Part shown: in pieces, positions 6,520-12,953 of the stretch | Position numbering within the stretch: the first letter of the stretch is position 1 | Layout of the letters: every line of letters starts with the position of its first letter | DNA from: Myxococcales bacterium | GTDB lineage: Bacteria; Myxococcota_A; Polyangia; Polyangiales; Polyangiaceae | DNA: 12,953 bases | Reading direction: 5' to 3' | Assembly: GCA_023248785.1 (NCBI GenBank) | Contig: JAHFDX010000009.1 | Span: forward strand, 7,515 to 20,467 | Notes under the pieces: model-generated | Seen by the model: the letters and a program-made list of their open reading frames with translations, nothing else | Databases searched by the model: none | Told to the model about the DNA's origin: nothing | Position numbers and translations under genes: made by a program

Positions 6520-8655
6520 TTACCAATAGACAGCGGCGCGACCCATAACGGTACGTGGCCATCCGGGCGAGTAGTGGATACCCGTGACAGGCACCGATTC
6601 GTAGGCAAGCCGGGATGTGCTCGCAAAGCTAACCTCTCGCCACGTTGCGTCGAGAAGATTCTGCACGTCGATAGCGACTTCGACACGTTTCCACCTTAGG
6701 CCCGCATTGAGATCGATCACGGTGAAACCCTGCGCGATCAAGGAACCATCTTCGATGGCCGGTCTATCGCCAATGGCCTTGATTCGAACGGACCCGAAGG
6801 GCGTAATTTCTCCAACGGCCTTCCGCACCCCAATGCCCGCCGTGAGCGTTTGCCGAGGAGCGAGTGCCACCGCGTCACCGTTACCTGCGTTGACCCGAAA
6901 AGCGGCGTGCGTGAACGTCGCGTCGAGGTCAGCAAAGAGCCAATTGCCGATGTGGTACCGCGCTCCGATTTCAACGCCATAGCGCCTTGTTGCGCCCGAA
7001 GCTTCGGTTGTGCCCGCGTCCCCGCTCCAAACGAGTTCGGAATCGAGATCGAGCAGGAACGCAGCAGCGGTAAGAGACAGATTCTTCAGCGGCCGCAGAC
7101 GCGCCCCAATTTCGTATCCCAAAGCAGGCGTCATAAGGCGTGCTGGATCGGTCCTGATGACCACCGCGCGCGCATCATTCGAATGAAAGCCACGACCATA
7201 GTCCGCGAAGAGATCCACAGACGGCACTGGAGTAACGATTGCCATCCACTTCGGTGACAGCTGTGTCGCTCCCTGCGTTCCGGAACCCCGCCCACTCAGT
7301 CGGTCCAGGACGTCCACATCCATGCGATCCGCGCGCGCACCCACGACGAAGCGAAAGTGGTCATTGAGCTTTGCATCTTCTTCTACAAAAATTCCTAAGG
7401 CGCTCTCTCCAATATGCGATGAAGCCTTCTCTTCGAGGCGCACACGCGCCTGATCGTGATGCAACGAGTTGTCAATTGAATCGGTGCGCATCTGCAGCCC
7501 CACCGACGTGGTGAATTTCGCTCCTCGGTAGTGCACGTGCGTGCGAAAACGGAAATCGGATCCGACGACAACGCGGTCATCGTTCTGCTCGATTTCGTCA
7601 CCCCGTACCGGGTCATCCTTAAAGAAGGTAAAGTTCGAATAGAGCGAGAAGCGGTACTTGATGAGATAGAGCATCGCTGTCACATCGGCATCCTCCCAGG
7701 ATGTCGAGAGCGACGCCGAAATGACGTGTCGCTGCGTTGCACCTCCTTCGGTCGGGTCCACGTTTCCAAACCGATCCATGCACGGCTGGCCCATGGCGGA
7801 GGGAGTCGGCGTTCCCGATTCGCTCTCTCCGCACACACTTCGAGCGGGAATTTGACCCGAGCCATTCCAATTCGAACCGTAGGACATCCACGTGAGTGAC
7901 GCCTTGCTGTGCGCACTTAGGTCGTGCGTCAAACGTCCGAAGAGATTGAAGCGAGTGAGCGCCTCCGGATTGAGAAAGGGGCCATCGTCCTTAAAAATTT
8001 CGGCCGCAAGAACTGCGCGCCATGTGTCACCCAACTTGGGTGATTCCACAACAAGCCCTCGCATGATCCCAAACTGTCCAAGCGAGTACTGCGCATAACT
8101 CTCCGGAAACGTTTCGGCGAGGCGCAGATTAACCGCACCGGCCGTCGCGAAATTGCCGAATTGCGCATAGTAAGGCCCCTTATATGCATCCAGTCCAACG
8201 ACAAGTTCGGGAATCAAGAAATGCATGTCGGTATAGCCCTGGCCGTGCCCGTGGCTCACCATGTTGATGGGCACACCGTCGACAAAGAAGGCGACGTCTG
8301 TTCCATGGTCGGCATCAAAGCCGCGAAGGAAATACTGGTTCGCCTTGCCGCCACCGGCATGTTGGACCGCGAGGAGTCCCGGTACGGCCTCAAGCAAATC
8401 GGCGGGACGAAATCGTGGTCTTAGCTCGAGCTCGCGATGCCCAACTTGCGTGCGTGACGCCGCTTCGGCCTCGGGGCGCTCGCCCTGAACACGCACCTCC
8501 GCACTTTCGGAGTTTTCGTTTGGTCCGCTTCCCGTCGCCGTAACCGGCGGAGGATTCTTGGCTTGGTCGTGAGCATGCGCGCCACGTGCAACGATCGACA
8601 GGGAGGCAAAGGTAGCTAGGACGGCATGGCCAATCGGTCGACGCACCCAAATCAT
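6520..8655 (-). CDS. TonB-dependent outer-membrane receptor
   Basis: An outer-membrane beta barrel that imports a scarce ligand using TonB energy. From the ATG at 8655 it has 711 residues, a normal size. The signal peptide ends ARGAHA before HDQAK (cut near 28/29). An ATG at 8703 would add 16 residues before it and would put the palindrome inside the coding region, so 8655 is preferred, though no clear ribosome site is seen. The plug spans about 70-178: RPADLLEAVPGLLAVQHAGG, FLRGFDADHGTDVAFFVDGVPIN, then SHGHGQGYTDMHFLIPELV and FGNFATAGAVNL. The barrel follows and ends in an aromatic residue (VYW), the usual assembly signal. The HGHG stretch at the plug apex could contact metal, but the ligand is not identifiable. 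It lies between an acyltransferase and an alpha/beta hydrolase gene, with a palindrome directly upstream. Confidence 0.93.
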   Translation of the reverse strand: MIWVRRPIGHAVLATFASLSIVARGAHAHDQAKNPPPVTATGSGPNENSESAEVRVQGERPEAEAASRTQVGHRELELRPRFRPADLLEAVPGLLAVQHAGGGKANQYFLRGFDADHGTDVAFFVDGVPINMVSHGHGQGYTDMHFLIPELVVGLDAYKGPYYAQFGNFATAGAVNLRLAETFPESYAQYSLGQFGIMRGLVVESPKLGDTWRAVLAAEIFKDDGPFLNPEALTRFNLFGRLTHDLSAHSKASLTWMSYGSNWNGSGQIPARSVCGESESGTPTPSAMGQPCMDRFGNVDPTEGGATQRHVISASLSTSWEDADVTAMLYLIKYRFSLYSNFTFFKDDPVRGDEIEQNDDRVVVGSDFRFRTHVHYRGAKFTTSVGLQMRTDSIDNSLHHDQARVRLEEKASSHIGESALGIFVEEDAKLNDHFRFVVGARADRMDVDVLDRLSGRGSGTQGATQLSPKWMAIVTPVPSVDLFADYGRGFHSNDARAVVIRTDPARLMTPALGYEIGARLRPLKNLSLTAAAFLLDLDSELVWSGDAGTTEASGATRRYGVEIGARYHIGNWLFADLDATFTHAAFRVNAGNGDAVALAPRQTLTAGIGVRKAVGEITPFGSVRIKAIGDRPAIEDGSLIAQGFTVIDLNAGLRWKRVEVAIDVQNLLDATWREVSFASTSRLAYESVPVTGIHYSPGWPRTVMGRAAVYW

Positions 8656-8668
8656 GACCACAGGCGGT

Positions 8669-8696
8669 GTAACACGAATTTGAAAAATCGTGTTAC
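8669..8696. promoter_or_regulatory. 28-bp palindrome upstream of the TonB receptor, likely operator
   Basis: GTAACACGA (8669-8677) is repeated in perfect inversion as TCGTGTTAC (8688-8696), and the 10-bp AT-rich centre pairs partly as well (TTT/AAA with one A/A mismatch). It lies 14 bp before the preferred receptor start and 15 bp after the acyltransferase stop. No T run follows, so it is not a typical terminator. Size and symmetry suit a homodimeric repressor such as a Fur/Zur- or TetR-type protein, which would fit a metal- or ligand-controlled TonB receptor. The regulator is not encoded in the window, and I saw no second copy of the arms in the other gene gaps. Confidence 0.6.
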
Positions 8697-8710
8697 GCGC
8701 CATCGAGAGT

Positions 8711-9478
8711 CTATTTTCGTTGTCGGCCCGGAAGGCGGCTGGCGAGAGTAGTCAATGCGGCTTGCATCGATCCGGTTATGTCGCTGTAGGCACGAAATAG
8801 CGCATCTCGATCGTCTTCGTTCCCCTCCACCGTGATCGGTGGCTGCACCTCGATAAGCATCTTAAACGGCAACGGAATGTAGGGAGTCGCCGGGCCCACG
8901 ATGAGTCCCGTTGGCAAGCCAATCGCTATGGGAAAAACGTCCATGCGAAAGAGGCGCTTAAGGCCGAGCGCCCGCGCCAATCGATCTCCACGCGAAAGAA
9001 CAAACCAGCCATCATGCGCACCTGCCGTCACGACTGGCACAATAGGCACGCGCGCGCGCATCGCAATGCGCAGGAATCCGACCCGCCCGGCAAAGTCGAT
9101 GCGATCGCGGTCCTTACTCGGACGCGATGCCTCCCAACCGCCACCCGGATACAAGAGGACCTTTCGCCCACGTTGGAGGGCCGCGTGCGCGTGGTCGGAA
9201 CTCGCCGGCAGGAGGCCGAAGTTCTTGGCGAGATCGCTCAAAAGAGGAATACGGAAGACAAAATCATGAGCCAGGGCAACGAGCGGGTCGTGATAGCCAA
9301 AATGCCGATAGTACGCGGCCGCGAATACGTAACTGTCGGGTGTCACAACATTGCCATTGTGGTTGCCTACAAGGAGGGCCCCGCCCTTCGGAATGCAGTC
9401 AAGCCCGGCCACTTCGGCGTCGAAGTACCTACTAAGTAGACTTGCCGCGCGCGTGGCTGCTTGCAGCATCAGGTACAT
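8711..9478 (-). CDS. Lysophospholipid/glycerolipid acyltransferase (PlsC/DGAT-like)
   Basis: A 255-residue protein from the ATG at 9478. The open frame reaches 9595, but that Arg-rich extension overlaps the divergent lipoprotein gene and is unlikely. Acyltransferase motifs are clear. Motif I is GNHNGNVVTPD (38-48), with catalytic His40 and a longer His-to-Asp spacing than the classic HX4D, as in diacylglycerol-acyltransferase/TMEM68-like proteins. Motif III is LLYPGGGWEASRP (108-120), and motif IV is VPIVPVVTAGAHDGW (144-158). Family knowledge: these enzymes move an acyl chain from acyl-CoA or acyl-ACP to a lysophospholipid, glycerolipid or other alcohol at the inner membrane. The acceptor cannot be deduced. 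It is the first gene of the minus-strand set before the TonB receptor. Only 18 bp separate its start from the plus-strand lipoprotein start at 9497. Confidence 0.87.
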   Translation of the reverse strand: MYLMLQAATRAASLLSRYFDAEVAGLDCIPKGGALLVGNHNGNVVTPDSYVFAAAYYRHFGYHDPLVALAHDFVFRIPLLSDLAKNFGLLPASSDHAHAALQRGRKVLLYPGGGWEASRPSKDRDRIDFAGRVGFLRIAMRARVPIVPVVTAGAHDGWFVLSRGDRLARALGLKRLFRMDVFPIAIGLPTGLIVGPATPYIPLPFKMLIEVQPPITVEGNEDDRDALFRAYSDITGSMQAALTTLASRLPGRQRK

Positions 9479-9496
9479 GCTACGTGTCCGCGCACC

Positions 9497-10955
9497 ATGC
9501 GCAAATTCATCCCTTTTCTTAGCATCGGCATTGCTTCCATCGCGTCGTGCGGTCCGAGCGGCAAACCTGTGCTTTCGGAGACCCACGCCGCGCATGCGTC
9601 AGATGCCGTAAGGGCCACCACGGCTTATGCAAAGGTCACGACCAAACCGGCAGGTTCCGAGGCTGCCGCCGAGGTATACAACGTTGCCGCGCCAAGCACC
9701 GTGCTCATTCGCACGAACAGAGATTGCCGTACTGCTCGTCGGCCAATCGGTCTACGTCTATTACGATACAACCGGCGAAGGTCGCTTCGACCTGTTGCTC
9801 GTTGACGAGAAGTCCAACGGCAAACCCGACGCGGTGTATCGCATTGATGCGGACGGCGCGCTCAAGCCTGATCCAACTTTGAAGCCCGCGTTTGACATTG
9901 ATGCGTCTCTGTTGCCCAAGCCGGAATGGAAAGCTCGTTTGGGTTACATCACGAGTGTTCTCAAGCCATCCGAACTCTTCCTCGTCCGCGCAATCGGCAA
10001 CACCAACGTTGATTCGACAAGCGCAATCGCGCCCGATCTTCAAGTGCTCTGTAAGAAAGGAAGCATCGCGATTGACGGTGACGGTGATGGCCTGTCAGAC
10101 AGCGTTCGCTGTGAGAATCTCTATTCGCGCGCCATCGTATTGGACGCAGATCACGACGGGCTGTCCAAAATTCCGCCGGGGAACTCCGCAGATGCGATCG
10201 TGGCCTCCAAAGACTTCGACGCGCGCGCAGCCATTGTTGAGCAAGCAGGTTCGATCTGGGCGCTCTACGACACAACAGGCGATCGCCGCGCTGAGCTCGC
10301 TCTGCATGCCCCAAGGGGGTTTGATTCCTCCGTCGTGCTCGAGGCTTTTCGCAAAGACGCCAATGGTCAATTCGTAACAGCGCCTGATCAACTTGGGCGC
10401 TTGCTACTTAGGCCGTACGTGGCGGGCGCGCATTCAAAAGGCCTGTTGCAGAGGTATGGAGTCCTCGCGAAGGACGACGGACTCGGAAGCTTTCCGGATC
10501 CTGCAGATCCCCTCTTTGGTTTTCACTATCGAAAGAGCGCGAAGTTCCCGAACCACATCATCGAGTCGCAAGCCGGACGCCTCTCGAGCGCATACCTCGC
10601 CGATCTCGATGGCGACACGAAAGCCCACGTCGGGGAAACGCCCGAGCAAATTGTCAAGCGCGGTGCATTCGACGCGGAGTTCGGCGTGTACGCGCGATAT
10701 GGTCGCTTGTGGACCTACTACGACACAGATGCTGACAACGTGTTCGACCTCGTACTTTTTGCCTCGACGCTTGGGCCCCATCCACAAGTGACGGCGGCGT
10801 ATCGGGTCGACGAAAAGAAGCGGACGGTCGCTGCCGCACCTGAATTTGTTGGAATGCCAATGCTTCGCCATCGCGCCATCTTTAAGGACGACGCGCTGAA
10901 CAAGAAGCTCGCGATGGCGCTTGGCGAATTGTTTTCGACGGGGGTTGAGCCGTAG
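9497..10955 (+). pseudogene. Frameshifted lipoprotein with three YYDT repeat modules and Ca-binding-like loops
   Basis: The ATG at 9497 opens a clear lipoprotein signal, MRKFIPFLSIGIASIASC, a short linker and AAEVYNVAAPSTVLIRTN. Around 9719 the sensible sequence moves to another frame (EIAVLLVGQSVYVYYDTTGEG onward) and continues to the TAG at 10953-10955. Each frame outside its part is Arg/Pro-rich and looks non-coding. Deleting the single A at 9719 would restore one frame of about 485 residues. The main part has three similar modules near 9741 (VYVYYDTTGEGRFDLLLV), 10248 (IWALYDTTGDRRAELAL) and 10701 (LWTYYDTDADNVFDLVLF), plus Asp-rich loops such as DGDGDGLSD, DADHDGLSK and DLDGDT that resemble Ca-binding turns. 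It is probably a surface lipoprotein of unknown role. The N-terminal VYNVAAPSTVLI faintly recalls the first strand of trypsin-like HtrA domains, but no protease core follows. It could be a pseudogene, a sequencing error or recoding. Confidence 0.7.
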
Positions 10956-10994
10956 GATTTTGCCCCATCACCCTTCACCCACCTGCCAGGTTCA

Positions 10995-11007
10995 TTCGCA
11001 TTGCGAA
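10995..11007. repeat. Short perfect palindrome before the Cys-rich lipoprotein gene
   Basis: TTCGCA, T, TGCGAA forms a perfect 6+1+6 palindrome 27 bp before the ATG at 11035. It could be a small operator or mRNA hairpin, but a palindrome this short can arise by chance. Confidence 0.25.
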
Positions 11008-11034
11008 AGCACGCGCGAGTGCCAAGATACCGCG

Positions 11035-11979
11035 ATGAAACTCGCCCTTATGACCGTGCTGGCGCTCGCATCTGCAGGCTGCGGCAGCTCAACACCAAGC
11101 ACTAACCCAGATGGAAGCGCGCCCAGCGCACCCGTCGACGCGGCGGCTACGAGCGACGTTGGAACCGCAGACCCCGCAGCGATTCAGGCCGCCTGCGAGT
11201 CCCTTTGGAAGGCAACGCTGGCTCGCATCGCTCGGTGCGGCGGCTCCCCCTACTCCTCGGAGCGCGCAACCGAACTCGAATCGCGCTACGTACAATCGTG
11301 CGTGAATCACGGCACGGCGCGCGGCAGTGGCTACTCTGCAACCATCATTCAATCGTGCGCGACCAAAACCGAAGGGGCGTCATGCACTCTTTCGGCGGAC
11401 CAACTCTGTGACGAGCCCGTAGGCGTTCTGGGTACTGGCGATGCGTGTCGTTTTCCAGTGCAGTGCGCGTCCGGTCGTTGCGTGATCGCCACCATGACGG
11501 ACACGTGCGGAACGTGCCGGGCGACCAAGGCGGATGGCGACGCGTGTCAATCGGGCGACTACTGCGCACCGGGCAGTGAATGCTCTTCCAAAGTGTGCAC
11601 GAAGGTTGAGTACGCAGCATCGGGCGGCCAGTGTGGATCGACTACACAACGATGTCTTGGAGGGAGCCAAGCGTGCGGCACCGACAAGAAGTGCTTCGAC
11701 TTGCCATCGAACGAAGGCGATGCGTGCAAATCCTATTGCGCGCCCGGGCTGGTCTGTGAGCTCAACGGAAAATGTGCAAAATACAGTTACGTAAAGGTCG
11801 GCGAAGTGTGTGATGACACGCACCGATGCGAAAAGGGGGGCTGTACGAATGGCAAATGCGTATCGCCCTCGCCGGATGGAACCACGTGCACTAACTCGAC
11901 AACGTGCGACATGTTCGCGACGTGCGTAGGCGGGGTTGGTGGTTCGTGCCAGATTCCATCCGCGACCAGTTGTAGGTGA
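11035..11979 (+). CDS. Cysteine-rich lipoprotein
   Basis: A 314-residue protein from the ATG at 11035; the open frame extends 38 codons upstream, but only this start gives a signal peptide. MKLALMTVLALASAGC is a good lipoprotein signal with Cys16 lipidated. Residues 17-45 are a Ser/Pro/Asp/Ala linker. Residues about 48-115 have sparse Cys and may be helical (AIQAACESLWKATLARIARC). From about residue 118 to the end the protein is densely packed with Cys in C-x-G-x-C style modules (FPVQCASGRCV, GDYCAPGSECSSKVC, SYCAPGLVCELNGKCAKY, CEKGGCTNGKCV), like EB or Dickkopf-type disulfide domains. Such Cys-rich lipoproteins are common in Myxococcota; their function is generally unknown, with binding or surface structure likely. 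It is 79 bp downstream of the frameshifted lipoprotein gene, on the same strand, and ends just before a strong hairpin. Confidence 0.82.
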   Translation: MKLALMTVLALASAGCGSSTPSTNPDGSAPSAPVDAAATSDVGTADPAAIQAACESLWKATLARIARCGGSPYSSERATELESRYVQSCVNHGTARGSGYSATIIQSCATKTEGASCTLSADQLCDEPVGVLGTGDACRFPVQCASGRCVIATMTDTCGTCRATKADGDACQSGDYCAPGSECSSKVCTKVEYAASGGQCGSTTQRCLGGSQACGTDKKCFDLPSNEGDACKSYCAPGLVCELNGKCAKYSYVKVGEVCDDTHRCEKGGCTNGKCVSPSPDGTTCTNSTTCDMFATCVGGVGGSCQIPSATSCR

Positions 11980-11989
11980 CGCCTCGAGT

Positions 11990-12012
11990 GCGCCGACCCA
12001 CTTGGTCGGCGC
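11990..12012. terminator. Strong hairpin between convergent genes, likely shared terminator
   Basis: GCGCCGACC (11990-11998), a 5-nt loop CACTT, then GGTCGGCGC (12004-12012) make a perfect 9-bp GC-rich stem. It lies 10 bp after the stop of the Cys-rich lipoprotein gene (plus) and 17 bp beyond the stop of the Lys/Glu-rich lipoprotein gene (minus). There is no long T run on either side, so it is not a classical intrinsic terminator, but the position suits a bidirectional stop or 3'-end stabiliser. Confidence 0.55.
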
Positions 12013-12029
12013 TGCTTGTGGTTCGATGT

Positions 12030-12449
12030 CTAGGGGTTGGGGTGGTCCGTGCCCGTCCCATCGGGACCCACATACGCCTTCTTCTTCGCCTCTGCCTCGG
12101 ACTTCTCCTTCTTCTTCTTCGCCTCTGCCTCGGACTTCTCCTTCTTCGCCGTCGCCTCTGCCTCGGACTTCTCCTTCTTCGCCTTCTCCGCCTCCATCTT
12201 CGCCTTCTTCTCCGCCTCCGTACTCCCACTTGCATTCCTACTCCCACTTGCATTCTTCTCCGCCTTCGCCCCAGTACTCGTACCGCCACCCCCACTTGTC
12301 TTCCCCGCCGTATCCCCCGTCGTGTTCAACTCTCCATCCGCAACAATGGCCTCATCGACACTCGTCGATTCGTCAGGTCCGGAGCCGCACGCAAACGTCA
12401 GCGCGAGCAGCACCGACACGCCAATGACTGGTCGTCCGAAAGTGTTCAT
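12030..12449 (-). CDS. Lys/Glu/Ala-rich repeat lipoprotein
   Basis: A 139-residue protein. GAGGTGA just upstream of the ATG at 12449 is a plausible ribosome site. MNTFGRPVIGVSVLLALTFAC is a lipoprotein signal with Cys21 lipidated. Residues 22-60 are an acidic then Gly/Thr-rich linker. Residues about 61-124 are almost only Ala, Lys, Glu and Ser. The nonapeptide KKEKSEAEA recurs at 91, 102 and 113, an 11-residue period, and ASGS repeats at 67 and 73. An 11-residue period is that of hendecad, slightly right-handed or straight coiled coils, so this part is probably a long charged helix, perhaps a stalk or peptidoglycan/periplasm spacer. The C-terminus (AYVGPDGTGTDHPNP) is polar and flexible. No known family is recognised. 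It is convergent with the Cys-rich lipoprotein gene. Confidence 0.75.
   Translation of the reverse strand: MNTFGRPVIGVSVLLALTFACGSGPDESTSVDEAIVADGELNTTGDTAGKTSGGGGTSTGAKAEKNASGSRNASGSTEAEKKAKMEAEKAKKEKSEAEATAKKEKSEAEAKKKKEKSEAEAKKKAYVGPDGTGTDHPNP
12088..12180. repeat. 33-bp tandem repeat, about 2.8 copies
   Basis: The unit begins GCCTCTGCCTCGGACTTCTC on the plus strand and starts at 12088, 12121 and 12154; the third copy is partial. It lies inside the Lys/Glu/Ala-rich lipoprotein gene and encodes its 11-residue repeat. High identity suggests recent slippage expansion, so copy number may vary between strains. Confidence 0.85.
12221..12256. repeat. 18-bp tandem repeat, 2 copies
   Basis: TACTCCCACTTGCATTCC (12221-12238) is followed directly by the same unit with a last-base change (12239-12256). 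It encodes the duplicated NASGS segment of the Lys/Glu/Ala-rich lipoprotein. Confidence 0.85.
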
Positions 12450-12584
12450 GGGTCACCTCGTCTTGTATGGGATGAATGCCTACGCGAGACTCCGACGAGG
12501 ACCCCGTCGCGTGGCGCGTTGCCCACTAAGCAGAGAGCGTGCCCGCACGTGGAACGGAGCTGCGCTCCCGACAGCTCATGTGCA

Positions 12585-12953
12585 TCAAGTCCCGTAAATA
12601 TCAGCGAACGCATCTGAGCCGTTCGCACTCCGAACGTGTCGCGCGTCTACGTTGGCGTACACCGTGTCGCTGTGCATGAAGTTCACCATTGCGAAAATTG
12701 TTCTTCGATCGTCACTCATGGCCGCGGGGTAATAAAGATGCGGACGAAACACCCCGTCATGTCCGCCCTGGCCGCGAATGAGCCCCCCTTCCGGAATCGC
12801 CATGATTACTCATTCTGGGATTGGTGTTTCCGCGGGCGGTGCCCTCGTTGACCACGGACGCTGGACGCACGCACTTCACGACAACCCAGGTATTGAGGAT
12901 GCCTTCGACATGACAGCGGCCGCGGCTGTATTTGGTTCGTGCGGTTAGGACGC
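12585..12953 (-). pseudogene. 3' part of a frameshifted gene, cut by the right edge
   Basis: On the minus strand two adjacent frames each carry protein-like sequence. From about 12951 to the G6 run (12788-12783) one frame reads RTKYSRGRCHVEGILNTWVV and NEGTARGNTNPRMSNGDSGRG. After the run the other frame reads GLIRGQGGHDGVFRPHLYYP, then DDRRTIFAMVNFMHSDTVYA, and ends at a TGA (12587-12585). Removing one G from the run joins them. The 72-codon frame starting at the ATG at 12803 is therefore probably not a gene on its own. The protein family is not certain; the C-terminal pattern faintly recalls the last blades of beta-propeller or DUF4185-like exported proteins. It may be a true pseudogene or a homopolymer sequencing error. 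The start lies outside the window. Bases 12450-12584 between it and the next gene hold nothing I can identify beyond the ribosome site. Confidence 0.5.

Noticed and set aside
12088..12256. Repeats considered as a CRISPR array
   Set aside because: Units are directly adjacent without spacers and encode a protein repeat in frame.
11976..12617. Plus-strand frames of 163-213 codons rich in Ser/Pro, Leu or Phe across the repeat region
   Set aside because: Low-complexity products of the 33-bp repeat; the minus-strand frame has a lipoprotein signal and ribosome site.

Overview
The window looks like chromosomal DNA of a soil-type Gram-negative bacterium, most probably a member of the Myxococcota (Polyangia-like). 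This is inferred from the density of predicted lipoproteins (six), their Ser/Ala/Asp/Gly linkers just after the lipobox (DAG, SDA runs), a cysteine-rich lipoprotein of a kind common in that phylum, and the TonB-dependent receptor. No rRNA, tRNA, CRISPR array, insertion sequence or phage gene was recognised.

Layout. (1) 1-3309, minus strand: an MFS transporter, then an ATP-grasp ligase-like protein, then an NHL/beta-propeller lipoprotein that runs off the left edge. (2) 3592-3936, plus strand: a small thioredoxin-like CPxW protein divergent from the MFS gene. A gene-poor stretch follows (3937-4176) with at most one tiny ORF. (3) 4177-5519, plus strand: two lipoprotein genes joined by an ATGA overlap, a fibronectin-III-like protein and a two-domain multicopper oxidase. 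(4) 5501-9478, minus strand: a lysophospholipid-acyltransferase-like protein, a TonB-dependent receptor and an alpha/beta hydrolase with Cys where the nucleophilic Ser is expected. A striking palindrome lies just before the receptor. The hydrolase and oxidase genes overlap tail to tail by 19 bp. (5) 9497-11979, plus strand: a calcium-loop lipoprotein whose gene is broken by a frameshift near 9719, then a Cys-rich lipoprotein. (6) 11990-12449: a strong hairpin between convergent genes, then a Lys/Glu/Ala-rich lipoprotein with 33-bp repeats on the minus strand. (7) 12585-12953, minus strand: the 3' end of another gene, apparently frameshifted in a G6 run and cut by the right edge.

How the genes may work together. 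The block acyltransferase - TonB receptor - hydrolase reads as an outer-membrane uptake unit with lipid or ester chemistry attached, and the palindrome is a candidate operator for the receptor. The left half has a metal/redox flavour: an MFS protein with a histidine-rich loop, a CPxW thioredoxin-like protein, an exported copper oxidase and an ATP-grasp enzyme with a Cys-rich insert. These links are inferences from gene order and motifs. The two frameshifts could be real decay or base-calling errors.
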